Of a stretch of DNA of 64,000 bases, positions 12,068-24,735 are shown piece by piece. The stretch's first letter is position 1. Every line of letters starts with the position of its first letter. The stretch lies in contig JAJTUQ010000003.1 of assembly GCA_021399445.1 (NCBI GenBank), positions 7,378,001 to 7,442,000 of the forward strand, written 5' to 3'. Source of the stretch: Xylogone sp. PMI_703 (taxonomy: Eukaryota; Ascomycota; Leotiomycetes). A program made the translations under genes and the position numbers. The notes under the pieces were generated by a model, which was given only the letters and a program-made list of their open reading frames with translations, was not told the origin of the DNA and ran no database searches.

Positions 12068-12992
12068 TTACAATTGACCAGAGGCAACAATGGTAGGCTT
12101 GCCGCTGACCTTGCCGCTGCCGCTGCCAGTAGCCTCAAGCGCCTTGACAACAGCCTTGGACTCCTCATCAGCAACCTCGCCGAAAACGACGTGCTTGCCA
12201 TCGAGCCAGCTAGTTACGACAGTGGTGATGAAAAATTGGGAGCCGTTACTATGTAACGTGATGTTAGATTCAATTGACCATCTGTGTTCTCATTTTTCAC
12301 TTACGTGTTTGGACCAGCGTTGGCCATGGACAAGAGGAAAGGCTTGTCATGCTTGAGCTTGAAGTTCTCATCAGCGAACTTCTCGCCGTAGATGGACTTG
12401 CCACCAGTGCCCTAGATATCAATCAGTTACTTGTACTGTTATTATTATATAGGGGCTTGTTCCATACGTTTCCACGGGTGAAGTCACCACCTTGAATCAT
12501 GAATTGAGGAATGATTCGGTGGAAAGAAGAGTTCGCGTATCCAAAGCCCTTCTCGCCAGTGCAGAGAGCACGGAAGTTCTCAGCAGTCTTTGGGACAACA
12601 TCATCGTAGAGGTTGAAGTTGATGCGGCGAGGTTGCTCTGTTTGAAGGTAGCGTTAGCTGGCTGGAGACCAGGAATAGTGGTGATGTATCATGCAAACTG
12701 CCAGTGCCGTGATGGCAGCTGAGCAAGAACGATAGAAAAGAAATAGACATGATTGATAGACAGTCGTGATGGTAGTGAGAAGGAGAGGGGTTGATGAGAA
12801 ATGTCAGCACTGTGGCTGGCATGGTGACAGGTGTAGAGTGGCCGATGAGGGGTAGCGGGGATACATTTGAGTACTTACCACCAGGGTTTAAGGTGACATC
12901 GAAATAACTGGAACAATTAGCTTCTGAAGCTGATGAAGCTGAAGAAGATGAGAGATTGATGGAGGTGATGATACTCACGTTTTGACGACCAT
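12068..12992 (-). CDS. cyclophilin-type peptidyl-prolyl cis-trans isomerase
   Basis: Minus-strand exons 12992-12979, 12907-12879, 12637-12468, 12411-12305 and 12248-12068 give 166 residues, the size of cytosolic cyclophilin A. The enzyme isomerises Xaa-Pro bonds and binds cyclosporin A. Conserved blocks include [16 protein letters not shown] with the catalytic Arg, [27 protein letters not shown] and [13 protein letters not shown]. The chain starts [20 protein letters not shown] and ends [11 protein letters not shown], with no signal peptide or extra domain. The gene opens with two tiny exons (14 and 29 nt) around a 241-nt second intron, so start-proximal splicing is the least certain part; every junction is canonical GT-AG and closes in frame. 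Confidence 0.93.
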
Positions 12993-14316
12993 GTTTGCGG
13001 ATGATGCGTGGAATTGTTTGGAGTTGTTGAAGGTAAAAGATCTGAGAACGGAGGAGGGTTTGAGGTGGGGTCGTGCTTGACGGAGGCAGTTCTGGAGGGG
13101 CAACATCGTGGTGAGGCGCTAAAGGTAAGCGAGTCTCGGGAGTGGCCTGCCATGACGAAAGCTGTTAATACCTCAATTGGATCAAGGACCTCGCGCTTTG
13201 CTGACTTGAGCAAAGGAGAGGCTGGTCGGAGGAAGGGCGACTGATCCCGAGCCAGCTCCTGTTAATGCCGTGGAGAGAGGAGAAGAAAGAGGAAGGGAGA
13301 TGCACTGCAGAGTGGGGTAGCGGAACTGCGAGCTGAGCAAGACAAGCACCGAGAAGTGGCATGGAGCTGCAAAGACAAGTTGCACCACCCGCTGGGTCGT
13401 TCTCATTGCGAGAAGCAGGACCCTGCTACTCCCAAAGATTCAAATGAGAGAGACAGCAAACTCGGCGTCTTCAGTGCTCTCCAGTTGCTTGGATGCCCAG
13501 CTCCATCCAGCTACTCTTTTTGGGGGTCTGCCATCCACTAGACTGGCTGACTGCAAGCATGAGGGCATTCATCCACCTGGATGGCGGAGAAACTTCCCCA
13601 GGACCATCCATTGCCCATCAGGATCCGGCCACCCGTCTTGGAAGAGACCTGGCCGAACTAAGCCCCAACTGGCTGCAAGACTTGCTTGCCTCTTCATACG
13701 TTGCACTCACTTTGTGGATGTGTAATTCGTGCTTGGAAGTAGAGCTCTTCTGCTGATAGAATCCCAGACTCAAGAGAGAGACGGGGAAGCCTTTGAATAT
13801 AATACAATAAAGGAGATGCAAGGTGCAAGATGCAACACACGACTTCGCTCAATTGAACCCAAAATTGTTGATACAGTAGAGTACAGTGTTGGTGGATAGA
13901 CGAAGTTTGCACACTTTGCAAGCACAGCTTTTTAGGGGCGGACCGAGAGGCGGCACAGGGTATGGCTAGAGCTTCTGGGCCTGCAAGACAGAACAGTCGT
14001 AATCAACCTGCTGGTGGGCCGTGACCACATCCAGTCAAGGGGAACATACACAGCACTCTATAGATGTTGAATATCTACATTCAATATAGCCAACAATATT
14101 TGTTCATACTGAATTATTTTTAATATCATCCGCAATATTGTTAACTATCCATTCATTTGAGTTCGAGCCGGCAATCACGTGATACCGACTACGCATCCAG
14201 ACTGGAAAGTCTTGGCGGATTTGGTTACTGAGTGGACACGGTCAGCTTCATCATCCGCACTTTAAGCTCCAACTTTCGCAGCAGCACCGTTTTATCAATT
14301 TTCCCGGCCTATAGCC
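12993..14316. other. divergent intergenic region, cyclophilin / ENT3
   Basis: No gene is recognised. The open frames here are short and unlike known proteins. An ATCACGTGAT palindrome lies 134 bp before the ENT3 start, with AT-rich DNA from 14050 to 14150. Confidence 0.55.
14174..14183. promoter_or_regulatory. ATCACGTGAT palindrome upstream of ENT3
   Basis: This is a perfect 10-bp palindrome centred on CACGTG in the proximal promoter. The same 10-mer occurs again at 27657-27666. It is probably a bHLH-factor site; this is inferred from sequence alone. Confidence 0.4.
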
Positions 14317-16061
14317 ATGGATTTCAACAGCCTCAAAGAGGCTGCGGCCAATTTGACTCTTTACGATGTCAAGGCTGGTGTTCGGAAACTTCAAAATGGT
14401 AGGGCCGCAAAGGCATCCGGAGACTGCCAGGTTGGTCCAAGTAACTAATTTGTGGAATTGTAGCTGTTATGAATTACACCGAGATGGAAGCTAAAGTACG
14501 AGAAGCTACGAACAATGAGCCTTGGGGTTGTCCTACATCAGGTAACATTTCGACCACATTTCGACTACCATGACCAAAAATGCTGACATGTGGCATTTTA
14601 GTGATGCAGGAGATTGCCAATGGAACATACAGCTAGTTAGTATGCCTTGAGAGCGCTTTACTTTCCTTCCTAACTTCTGCGTTCAGTCAGCTATTAAATG
14701 AAATCATGCCTATGATATATAAGCGCTTCACTGAAAAGTCCGCAGAAGAGTGGCGGCAGATCTACAAAGCCCTTCAGCTCCTAGAATTCCTGGTCAAGAA
14801 TGGCTCTGAGAGAGTTGTCGATGATGCGCGATCACACATCTCGTTGTTAAAGATGTTACGACAATTTCATTTCATTGATCAGAATGGCAAAGATCAAGGT
14901 GTCAATGTGCGAAATCGAGCCAAAGAGCTTGCCGAGCTGCTTAGTGATGTTGAGAGAATCCGAGCAGAACGAAAGAAATCACGCGCTACCAGGAATAAAT
15001 ATACCGGTGTTGAAGGAGGATCAGGATTTGGTGCCGGCATGTCGAGCAGCAGATTTGGCGGCTTTAGCAGTGACGATTATGGTGGCGGCGGCGGCAGCTC
15101 CGGATATGGAGGATACTCAGGCGGTGTATATGGTGATGGTGGTGGGTTTGGCGGCCAAACCAGCGACTTCCAGGATTCAGGTAACTATGAGTCTGGAGGT
15201 AGCAGCCGCCGAGACAGATTCGAAGAATACGATGAATATGACGAGGGAGCGGTTGCTGCTCCGGGACGAAGACAAGCTGATGTCTCTTCATCATCCTCTT
15301 CTAGTCGACGTAGAGGCACAGAACGATCTATAGCCACAACAAAAAAGCCAGAGCCCGCAAAGAAACAACCGGAAGTTGATCTCTTCTCATTCGATGATCC
15401 AGTACCAACGTCTACGCCAGCTGCTGCCCCTACTGCTGCCGCACCTGCCGCTACCGATGACGATGAGTTCGATGATTTCCAGTCTGCCACTCCCTCTGTG
15501 CAGACCTCCGCTCCAAGCTTCACTCCAATATCCCCTCCGATCACCTCTCCCACTACCCAATTTGCTTCACCACAGCCTGTATCCGCACCAAAAGCAGCTA
15601 ATTTGACAGATCTGGTGGGAATGGCTTCGATATCACCAACACCAAGCACCAACCAGACTCCCGTTAACTACTCCGCATTTTCGCCTCCAGTTATGTCCCC
15701 GACTATGGCACAACAACCACGACCCACGGGATACCAAAGCACTCAGCCAAACTATTTCACCTCTGTGCAAGCACCGGCAAACCAGCCAACAATCCTCTCA
15801 GCAACATCTACTGGCAAGTCTGCTACAGCTGCTAAGTCCTCATCTGGTGGGGATGCATTTGGATCTCTTTGGTCGCAAGCCAGCTCTGGAATTAAGAAGA
15901 CCAGTACTCCATCAACCGGGCCTGCTCTAGGTCAGCTAGCCAAGGAGAAGGCTAGCGCCGGTATTTGGGGTAGTGCAACGCCTGCAAGTTCTACACCACA
16001 GCAACAACGGTCCCCACAGCAGCAAAATCAGGGAGGCGCACTTGGTGATCTATTGGGTTGA
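14317..16061 (+). CDS. ent3: ENTH-domain clathrin adaptor, epsin-like Ent3
   Basis: Exons 14317-14398, 14464-14541, 14602-14635 and 14687-16061 give 522 residues. The ENTH domain fills about residues 1-165, including VMNYTEMEAKVREATNNEPW and FTEKSAEEWRQIYKALQLLE, the phosphoinositide-binding fold. It is followed by a Gly/Tyr/Ser-rich region and a Pro/Ser/Thr/Gln-rich tail with short acidic adaptor motifs, DLFSFDDP and DDDEFDDFQSA. Motifs of this type bind the ear domains of GGA and AP-1, which places the protein in trans-Golgi/endosome clathrin transport, closer to yeast Ent3 and epsinR than to endocytic epsins. No ubiquitin-interacting motif is seen. The 34-nt third exon is short but has canonical ends and keeps the frame. 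Confidence 0.92.
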
Positions 16062-16853
16062 GTGGCTGGCGATTCTATTAATGAAAAATCTAATTAGAGT
16101 TGGAGGGTTGCCGTTATAAGGCTTCAAATCAGGCACATATTGGGGAATTTTTATAGATAGCGGCGCATAAAATTCAAATGCAAGTTACTTCAATCGTTTA
16201 GCTGCGGTGTGTATATGGTGTTTTTGTTCTATAGGAAATATGAAATATCAAGGCTCTCTTACTAAGACCTTTTAAGGCTGCTTAGCATATTAATAGGACC
16301 AGATGTAGGTTTTTAACTTCCATTAAAATCAATCATTTTGGTGCAATTTGACCGAATGTGGGCCAAATGCATGATAAATACCCTACAGTAATCTGCGTAT
16401 AAATTCTGCGGACATGGAGATGAGATCAGTATTTGTGGAGCCCAAACATGCCGAGGTTCACGAGCATCTGGCGCCGAACGCACCAACCGCGGAGGAAAAA
16501 GGGCAAAGGGAGTTTGGTAGTAGGACATCACAAGCAAAATCTATTCTGAAGTTCATTTCAAACTCAAATTGTCTAATTGCTCCTATTCAGCAGGCCTTGC
16601 AATCTATATCTCTACTTCAATGAATCCTTGAACTTCCTCCAGATTCTTTCCCCGCACAGGTCGCGAAATCCGCCGAGGCAGTCAAAGTCACGAGATCTCA
16701 GCTTCTACCAACCACCTCGCGAATTGCTAATCCTTCGCCTCCATCCAACCTCGGTCGGCTAACCACCAAGCGTCGCAGAAAAAGGTGATAACGACAACTG
16801 AGACTTGTGTGAGGGAGTTGCTGTTGAGCAGACACACGTAGAATTGGTCCCAG
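16062..16853. other. intergenic region, ENT3 / PEX13
   Basis: AT-rich 3' flank of ENT3 and the PEX13 promoter. No gene is recognised. Confidence 0.6.
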
Positions 16854-18291
16854 ATGGCGACGGCATCACCTCCTAAGCCGTGGGAGAGAGCAGGAGCAGC
16901 AGCGGCGGCGGGCGCACCCAGCAGTATGTTTATGTCATTGCCACTGAGACACATTGCATCCGGAAAACGAGCGCTGACATGATTCTTCATCTCCAGGTAC
17001 TGCAATGTCGACAGGAGTATCAACTGCGACAGCTCCACCCACATCTACACTGTCGCCAACGACGAATGCCTCGACGACTTCACCGCCGCCGGTCCCTGAG
17101 CGGCCGTCGAGTCTCACTGCCGCTGTGAACCGAAATGCTTCAACCTATTCTCCCTATGGAGCGAATAGGTTAGGGGCCGTTGGAGCATCGCCATATGGAT
17201 CATACGCGTCTCCATATTCGAGATTCGGGGGTTATGGCGGTTATGGCAGCGGCATGTATGGAGGCTATGGTGGGATGTACGGTGCTGGATATGGCGGCAT
17301 GGGATACGGAGGAGGAGGAATGTACGGCGATCCCAACGATCCAAACAGCTTGACGAATGGATTCACGCAGAGTACGCAAGCTACCTTCCAGATTATTGAG
17401 GGAATTGTCGGTGCATTCGGTGGGTTTGCGCAGATGCTTGAGAGCACGTATATGGCTACGCATTCGAGTTTCTTTGGTGAGTAATCCCACTTCTGCAAAA
17501 TCATAACATGGGGAAGTAAAATACAGGGTGCTAACAACTTCAAAGCAATGGTCTCCGTCGCTGAGCAGTTTGGCAACCTACGGAACACCCTCGGCTCAGT
17601 CCTCGGCATCTTCACCCTCATGCGATGGTTACGGACGCTCTTCGCGAAGATCACGGGTCGGCCACCGCCAGCTGATGCTACAGCTCTTACGCCTGCCGCC
17701 TTTGCGATGTTCCAGGGCCGCAAAGTACTCCCAGATGGCTCTCCAGCTTCTCCACCTCGACCAAGCAAGAAGCCCCTCTTGTTCTTCCTTGCGGCCGCTT
17801 TCGGCTTGCCTTACCTAATGGGTAAGCTCATCAAGGCTCTTGCAGCATCGCAGGAGGAAGAGCAACGGAGAATCGCGATGGCAGGTGGTCAGATAGGTCC
17901 AGATGGCAGTCAAAAGATCGACCCCTCGCAATTAGAGTTCTGCCGACTTCTGTACGACTTCACCCCTGAAGCTGGGGCTGCAGTCCAAGGTGTTGATCTC
18001 GAGGTCAAGAAGGGTGATCTGGTCGCAGTGTTGAGTAAGAGCGATCCTATGGGCAATCCAAGTGAGTGGTGGAGATGCAGAGCTAGAGACGGCCGTATGG
18101 GATATCTTCCCGCGGTGTACTTGGAGGTTGCGAAGAAACCGGGACAGCCCATTGCGCAGATCAAGAGCGCCAGCCAAAACACCACCCGGACAAACAGCCT
18201 GACAAGTCAGAGTGCTAAAGGCCCAGCAGTGACGGGCAAGGCGGGTGATATGAGTGTTGAGAGCTTCCAGAAGAGTCAGTTCTACTCTTGA
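16854..18291 (+). CDS. pex13: peroxisomal docking protein Pex13
   Basis: Exons 16854-16923, 16997-17476 and 17546-18291 give 431 residues. Pex13 is part of the peroxisomal membrane docking machinery that receives Pex5/Pex7 with cargo, together with Pex14. The N terminus opens MATASPPKPWERAG, the usual short Lys/Pro/Trp motif, then a Ser/Thr/Pro-rich stretch and a Tyr/Gly-rich region (about 85-135) with repeated YGG/GMYGG units. The conserved Pex13 core follows, with LESTYMATHSSFFAMVSVAE across the exon 2/3 junction. A hydrophobic segment LLFFLAAAFGLPYLMGKL lies near 260. A C-terminal SH3 domain (about 310-370) shows the ALYDF-like LLYDF, WWRCRARDGRMGYLP and a final PAVYLEV. Confidence 0.95.
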
Positions 18292-18677
18292 GTTCAGTCA
18301 CTTCTGGCACCTTTTGTACGTGTGTGATACGAGTATGAAGAGCAAGTTTTTCCTTTTTGAGTTCGATCTACAGTTTCTGTTGATGGCTTTTTTGGGCTAA
18401 AAAAGAATCCGGAAGTTATCCTTATGCAATGGCGTTGTAGGCAGGGAGGGCTCTGCTTTGCTTTGAGCGGGATTAATTCATGATATATATAGTCATCTTT
18501 TATTTTTATACTTATTTATTCAATTCATTATGCCAAAAAAACAAACGGCTCCCTATATTTTTGCCATTAATGAAAAAGCAATGCTCTGTCCTGTACAGAA
18601 ATAACAAAACCACCTTTTCCAATCGTCCTTATTCCCCAGGGAAATCTCCCACTCTCCTACTTTGAAAGTCTTCTTTT
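18292..18677. other. convergent intergenic region after PEX13
   Basis: AT-rich 3' flanking DNA between convergent genes. Nothing else is recognised. Confidence 0.6.
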
Positions 18678-19106
18678 TCATGAGGAAGACGAAGAAGACG
18701 CAGGAAACTCCCCACTCTCCTTCATCTCCCTAATCACCTTCCCCGCGGTCTTAAACGCATCCACTCCGGCCGGCACCCCCGCATAGATCATAGTATGCCG
18801 AATCGCCTCACTGATCTCCTGCTCCGTCAACCCATTGTTGATCGCGCCGCGCGTGTGCGCCGCCAGCTCAGGCGCGCGATTCAAGCACATCAGGATCGCA
18901 ATGTTGAGCAGCGACCGCTGCTTGCGAGTGAGTCCGTCGCGGCCCCAGGAGGCCCAGCACACTTCGGTGACGTACTCCTGGATCGGCTTGCCGAAGGGGT
19001 CGGAGCCCGCTGCGAGCTGGCGGTCGACGTAGGCGTCGCCGAGGACTTCGCGGCGGATCTTGATGCCCTTTTGGAATTCGGGGGAGTCGCTTGAGGGGTT
19101 GGACAT
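18678..19106 (-). CDS. carboxymuconolactone decarboxylase (CMD/AhpD-fold) family protein
   Basis: A single intronless frame of 142 residues. It matches the gamma-carboxymuconolactone decarboxylase family: FQKGIKIRREVLGD at the start, a helix with the conserved tryptophan (EVCWASWGRDGL), then RKQRSLLNIAILMCLNR and LAAHTRGAINNGLTEQEI, and IRHTMIYAGVPAGVDAF. In bacteria the enzyme decarboxylates 4-carboxymuconolactone in the protocatechuate branch of the beta-ketoadipate pathway; many fungal members have no proven substrate. The length is that of a full single-domain member. The CXXC pair of AhpD peroxidases is missing, so a peroxidase role is unlikely. The gene is clearly more GC-rich than its flanks and has a short Ser tail. 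No pathway partner lies next to it. Confidence 0.88.
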   Translation of the reverse strand: MSNPSSDSPEFQKGIKIRREVLGDAYVDRQLAAGSDPFGKPIQEYVTEVCWASWGRDGLTRKQRSLLNIAILMCLNRAPELAAHTRGAINNGLTEQEISEAIRHTMIYAGVPAGVDAFKTAGKVIREMKESGEFPASSSSSS

Positions 19107-19728
19107 TTTGGTAGCTGTTGGTGGTGAAGATGGAGATGTATATATGTGCTTCTTGGGAAACTCAGAAAAGCTACAAGGTGGGTTTATTTTTGTAGAAGAT
19201 CAATTAATTACAGCGGAGAGTCCCTTCTCCTTCCTTTTAAACACTTCCATGAGCAATCCATTGAGTTGGAGAAAGCCGTGGTCCGATCATCGCCGACGGG
19301 TTTTCTCCAACTGCTGTGATGGTGGATGAGGGGCAATTCTGGGTGGAGTGGGGTTGGTTTTTGAACTATCTGTTACGGTCCGTACTCCGAGTTACGCAGC
19401 TGTGTTTCCCCAATTATTAGAAGTTGGGACTCAATTGACAGAAATCCCAATTCTTTTTCTCAGTAGAACCGAGTTACCGGGAAGATTTCTTCTGTATAAC
19501 TTCATTGAAGCTTATAATTTCATAAATTGCAATTTCTTTAGTTGCAGATTATTTGACTTTCTCGTTGTACCTTGTTGCCCCCTCATTTGCAACTATATAG
19601 CGGGGTATATTATGACTTCTCCCTCCCAAACATAGAGCTCCTTCACGGAACCAATTTTCATCGATGAGATTTGTGAAGTCGTTTTTCGTGACTCAGATCT
19701 CCATTACATAAATATACCCGGTATAGAC
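19107..19728. other. intergenic region, CMD-like promoter / NmrA-like 3' end
   Basis: No gene is recognised. The right half is AT-rich, as expected for a 3' flank. Confidence 0.6.
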
Positions 19729-23259
<3,531 letters not shown>

Positions 23260-24343
23260 TTAGTTTGAGACAGTTCCTCCCATCTTGGTGGTCATTGTTA
23301 CGGTGCTTTGGGCGATGTAGCAGGATCCGTCGCTGTTGCCAATTGGCTGAGTATCAGTGAGCCAGTAGTTCTCAGTCATGCTGCTGGTGCAGGCAGGGGC
23401 CTCTTCAGAGGTCATGGTCATGTCGTAGTTGCTGCCATTGGGGTTCATGATGGCAGAAACATCGTAGCCGGAACCCTTGGAGCTGAAGTTACACTCACCC
23501 CAGGTGGTTGCAAAGGCACCAGAGCTGGCAATTTGGTTAGTAGCTTGAGCGAAACCAATCTGAGAGTCCTCATCGAAAGCGACAATCTGAGATTGGCCGG
23601 GTGCGAGCACAAAGGTGAGAGCGGCATTCTTAGGGGCAAGAGCAGATCCGGAGAGGGTCTGGCCATCAGAACCCTTCTTGTTCCAGACGACAATGGTCAT
23701 GCTCTCTCCAGAGGTGTTAATGAATTCATTGGTGAACTGGTAGCCTTGTCTGGAGGCAACTTTGATGATGTTAGAACCATATGGAATACCAACATTGCCG
23801 ACGTAAAAGTCACCCGCGGATCCAGATGAAGCACTCTTGGATCCAAAGGAGGTGAGGTCATTGGAGAATCCAACCAAGTCGTTCCAGAGGCTGCCGACAC
23901 TCTCGACTGTGTTTGCTACCTTGGCAAGAGGCGAAGCCACAGCAGCAGCGGTAGTGGTGGTCTTAGCCGCGGTAGTAGTAGCAGCGGCGGTAGTCTTGGT
24001 AGTGGTTGGAGCAGCAGTGGTGGTGGTGGTGGTGGTGGTAGTAGTAGTGGTGGTGGTTTCAGCGACGGCAGCAGCCTTGGTTGCTTGACCAGCGGCGTAA
24101 GCAGAAGACCAGTCAATGCCCATGTCATTCCAGTCGAGCGCTTTCCAGTTAACCCTTCAGAAGATGTTAATAAGAAGATCCTGACTCCCAAGCCCTGGTA
24201 AAAGAGATCAACTTTGAAGCAACTTACTCATCCTTCTTCTCGTGGACAGCACGGTGGAGGTGTGCGTGAGTTGGGCCAGCCATGACCTCGCCCAGGTTCA
24301 TGGCAGCGACGATGGCCGCAGCGGCAGCAGTTGAGTAACGCAT
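23260..24343 (-). CDS. secreted Asp f 4-like protein
   Basis: Minus-strand exons 24343-24228 and 24154-23260 give 336 residues. The N terminus is a signal peptide (MRYSTAAAAAIVAAMNLGEV, cleavage probably near residue 22). A Thr/Ala-rich low-complexity spacer with about 14 consecutive Thr follows, likely O-glycosylated. The C-terminal domain (about 165-336) has two or three Cys pairs and blocks such as GYQFTNEFINTSGESMTI, AALTFVLAPGQSQIVAFDED, FATTWGECNF and NSDGSCYIAQSTVTM. These resemble fungal proteins annotated as Asp f 4-like allergens, whose biochemical role is not known. There is no GPI-like C-terminal hydrophobic tail. The assignment is from memory of the family and needs a profile search. 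Confidence 0.7.
24016..24060. repeat. GGT/AGT trinucleotide tract coding for poly-Thr
   Basis: About 14 near-perfect trinucleotides on the minus strand encode the Thr run of the Asp f 4-like protein. The ACC/ACT mix makes slippage slower than in a pure array, but length variation between strains is likely. Confidence 0.75.
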
Positions 24344-24618
24344 TTTTGCTGGAGAAAAGTGGTCGTCAAGAAAGATTGTCTGATGAGCTCAAGGAGGCGA
24401 GTGATCGCGAAATGAAATCTAGCGGAGCGTTTGTTGCTTTCGTAGAGGCACGGCCGTTTGTTTATGAGGGAGCGTCGCGAGCGGTGTATTGCTCGAATGT
24501 GTGATCAGTCGATGCTGAAAGGAGTGTGTGTTAAGTGAAGGAATGTAAGACCGAAGCCACGTCTCTTTAGAGATTTTGGGATGAGGGAAGAAGGGATTCG
24601 AAACAGACGAAAGGGGAT

Positions 24619-24735
24619 GACTGGGGGCACTTCTAATATAGGACAGTGCTTACTGGGGGCGGCGAAAAAGTGGTTTTGGGGCGTGGTAACCCAGCCAGGG
24701 GCGTGTGGTTAGGGGGGAGCTAGGGGCGAGTTAGG
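24619..24735. promoter_or_regulatory. cluster of G-runs (AGGGG/CTGGGG-type) upstream of the Asp f 4-like gene
   Basis: At least six runs of four or more G fall in about 115 bp, 280-390 bp before the start. Several read CTGGGG (fits the SYGGRG consensus of carbon-repressor CreA) and several read AGGGG (stress-response-element core). Which factor, if any, binds is unknown. Confidence 0.35.

Noticed and set aside
23837..24088. Poly-Val/Ala frame on the + strand opposite the Asp f 4-like gene
   Set aside because: It is the antisense translation of the Thr/Ala repeat tract.
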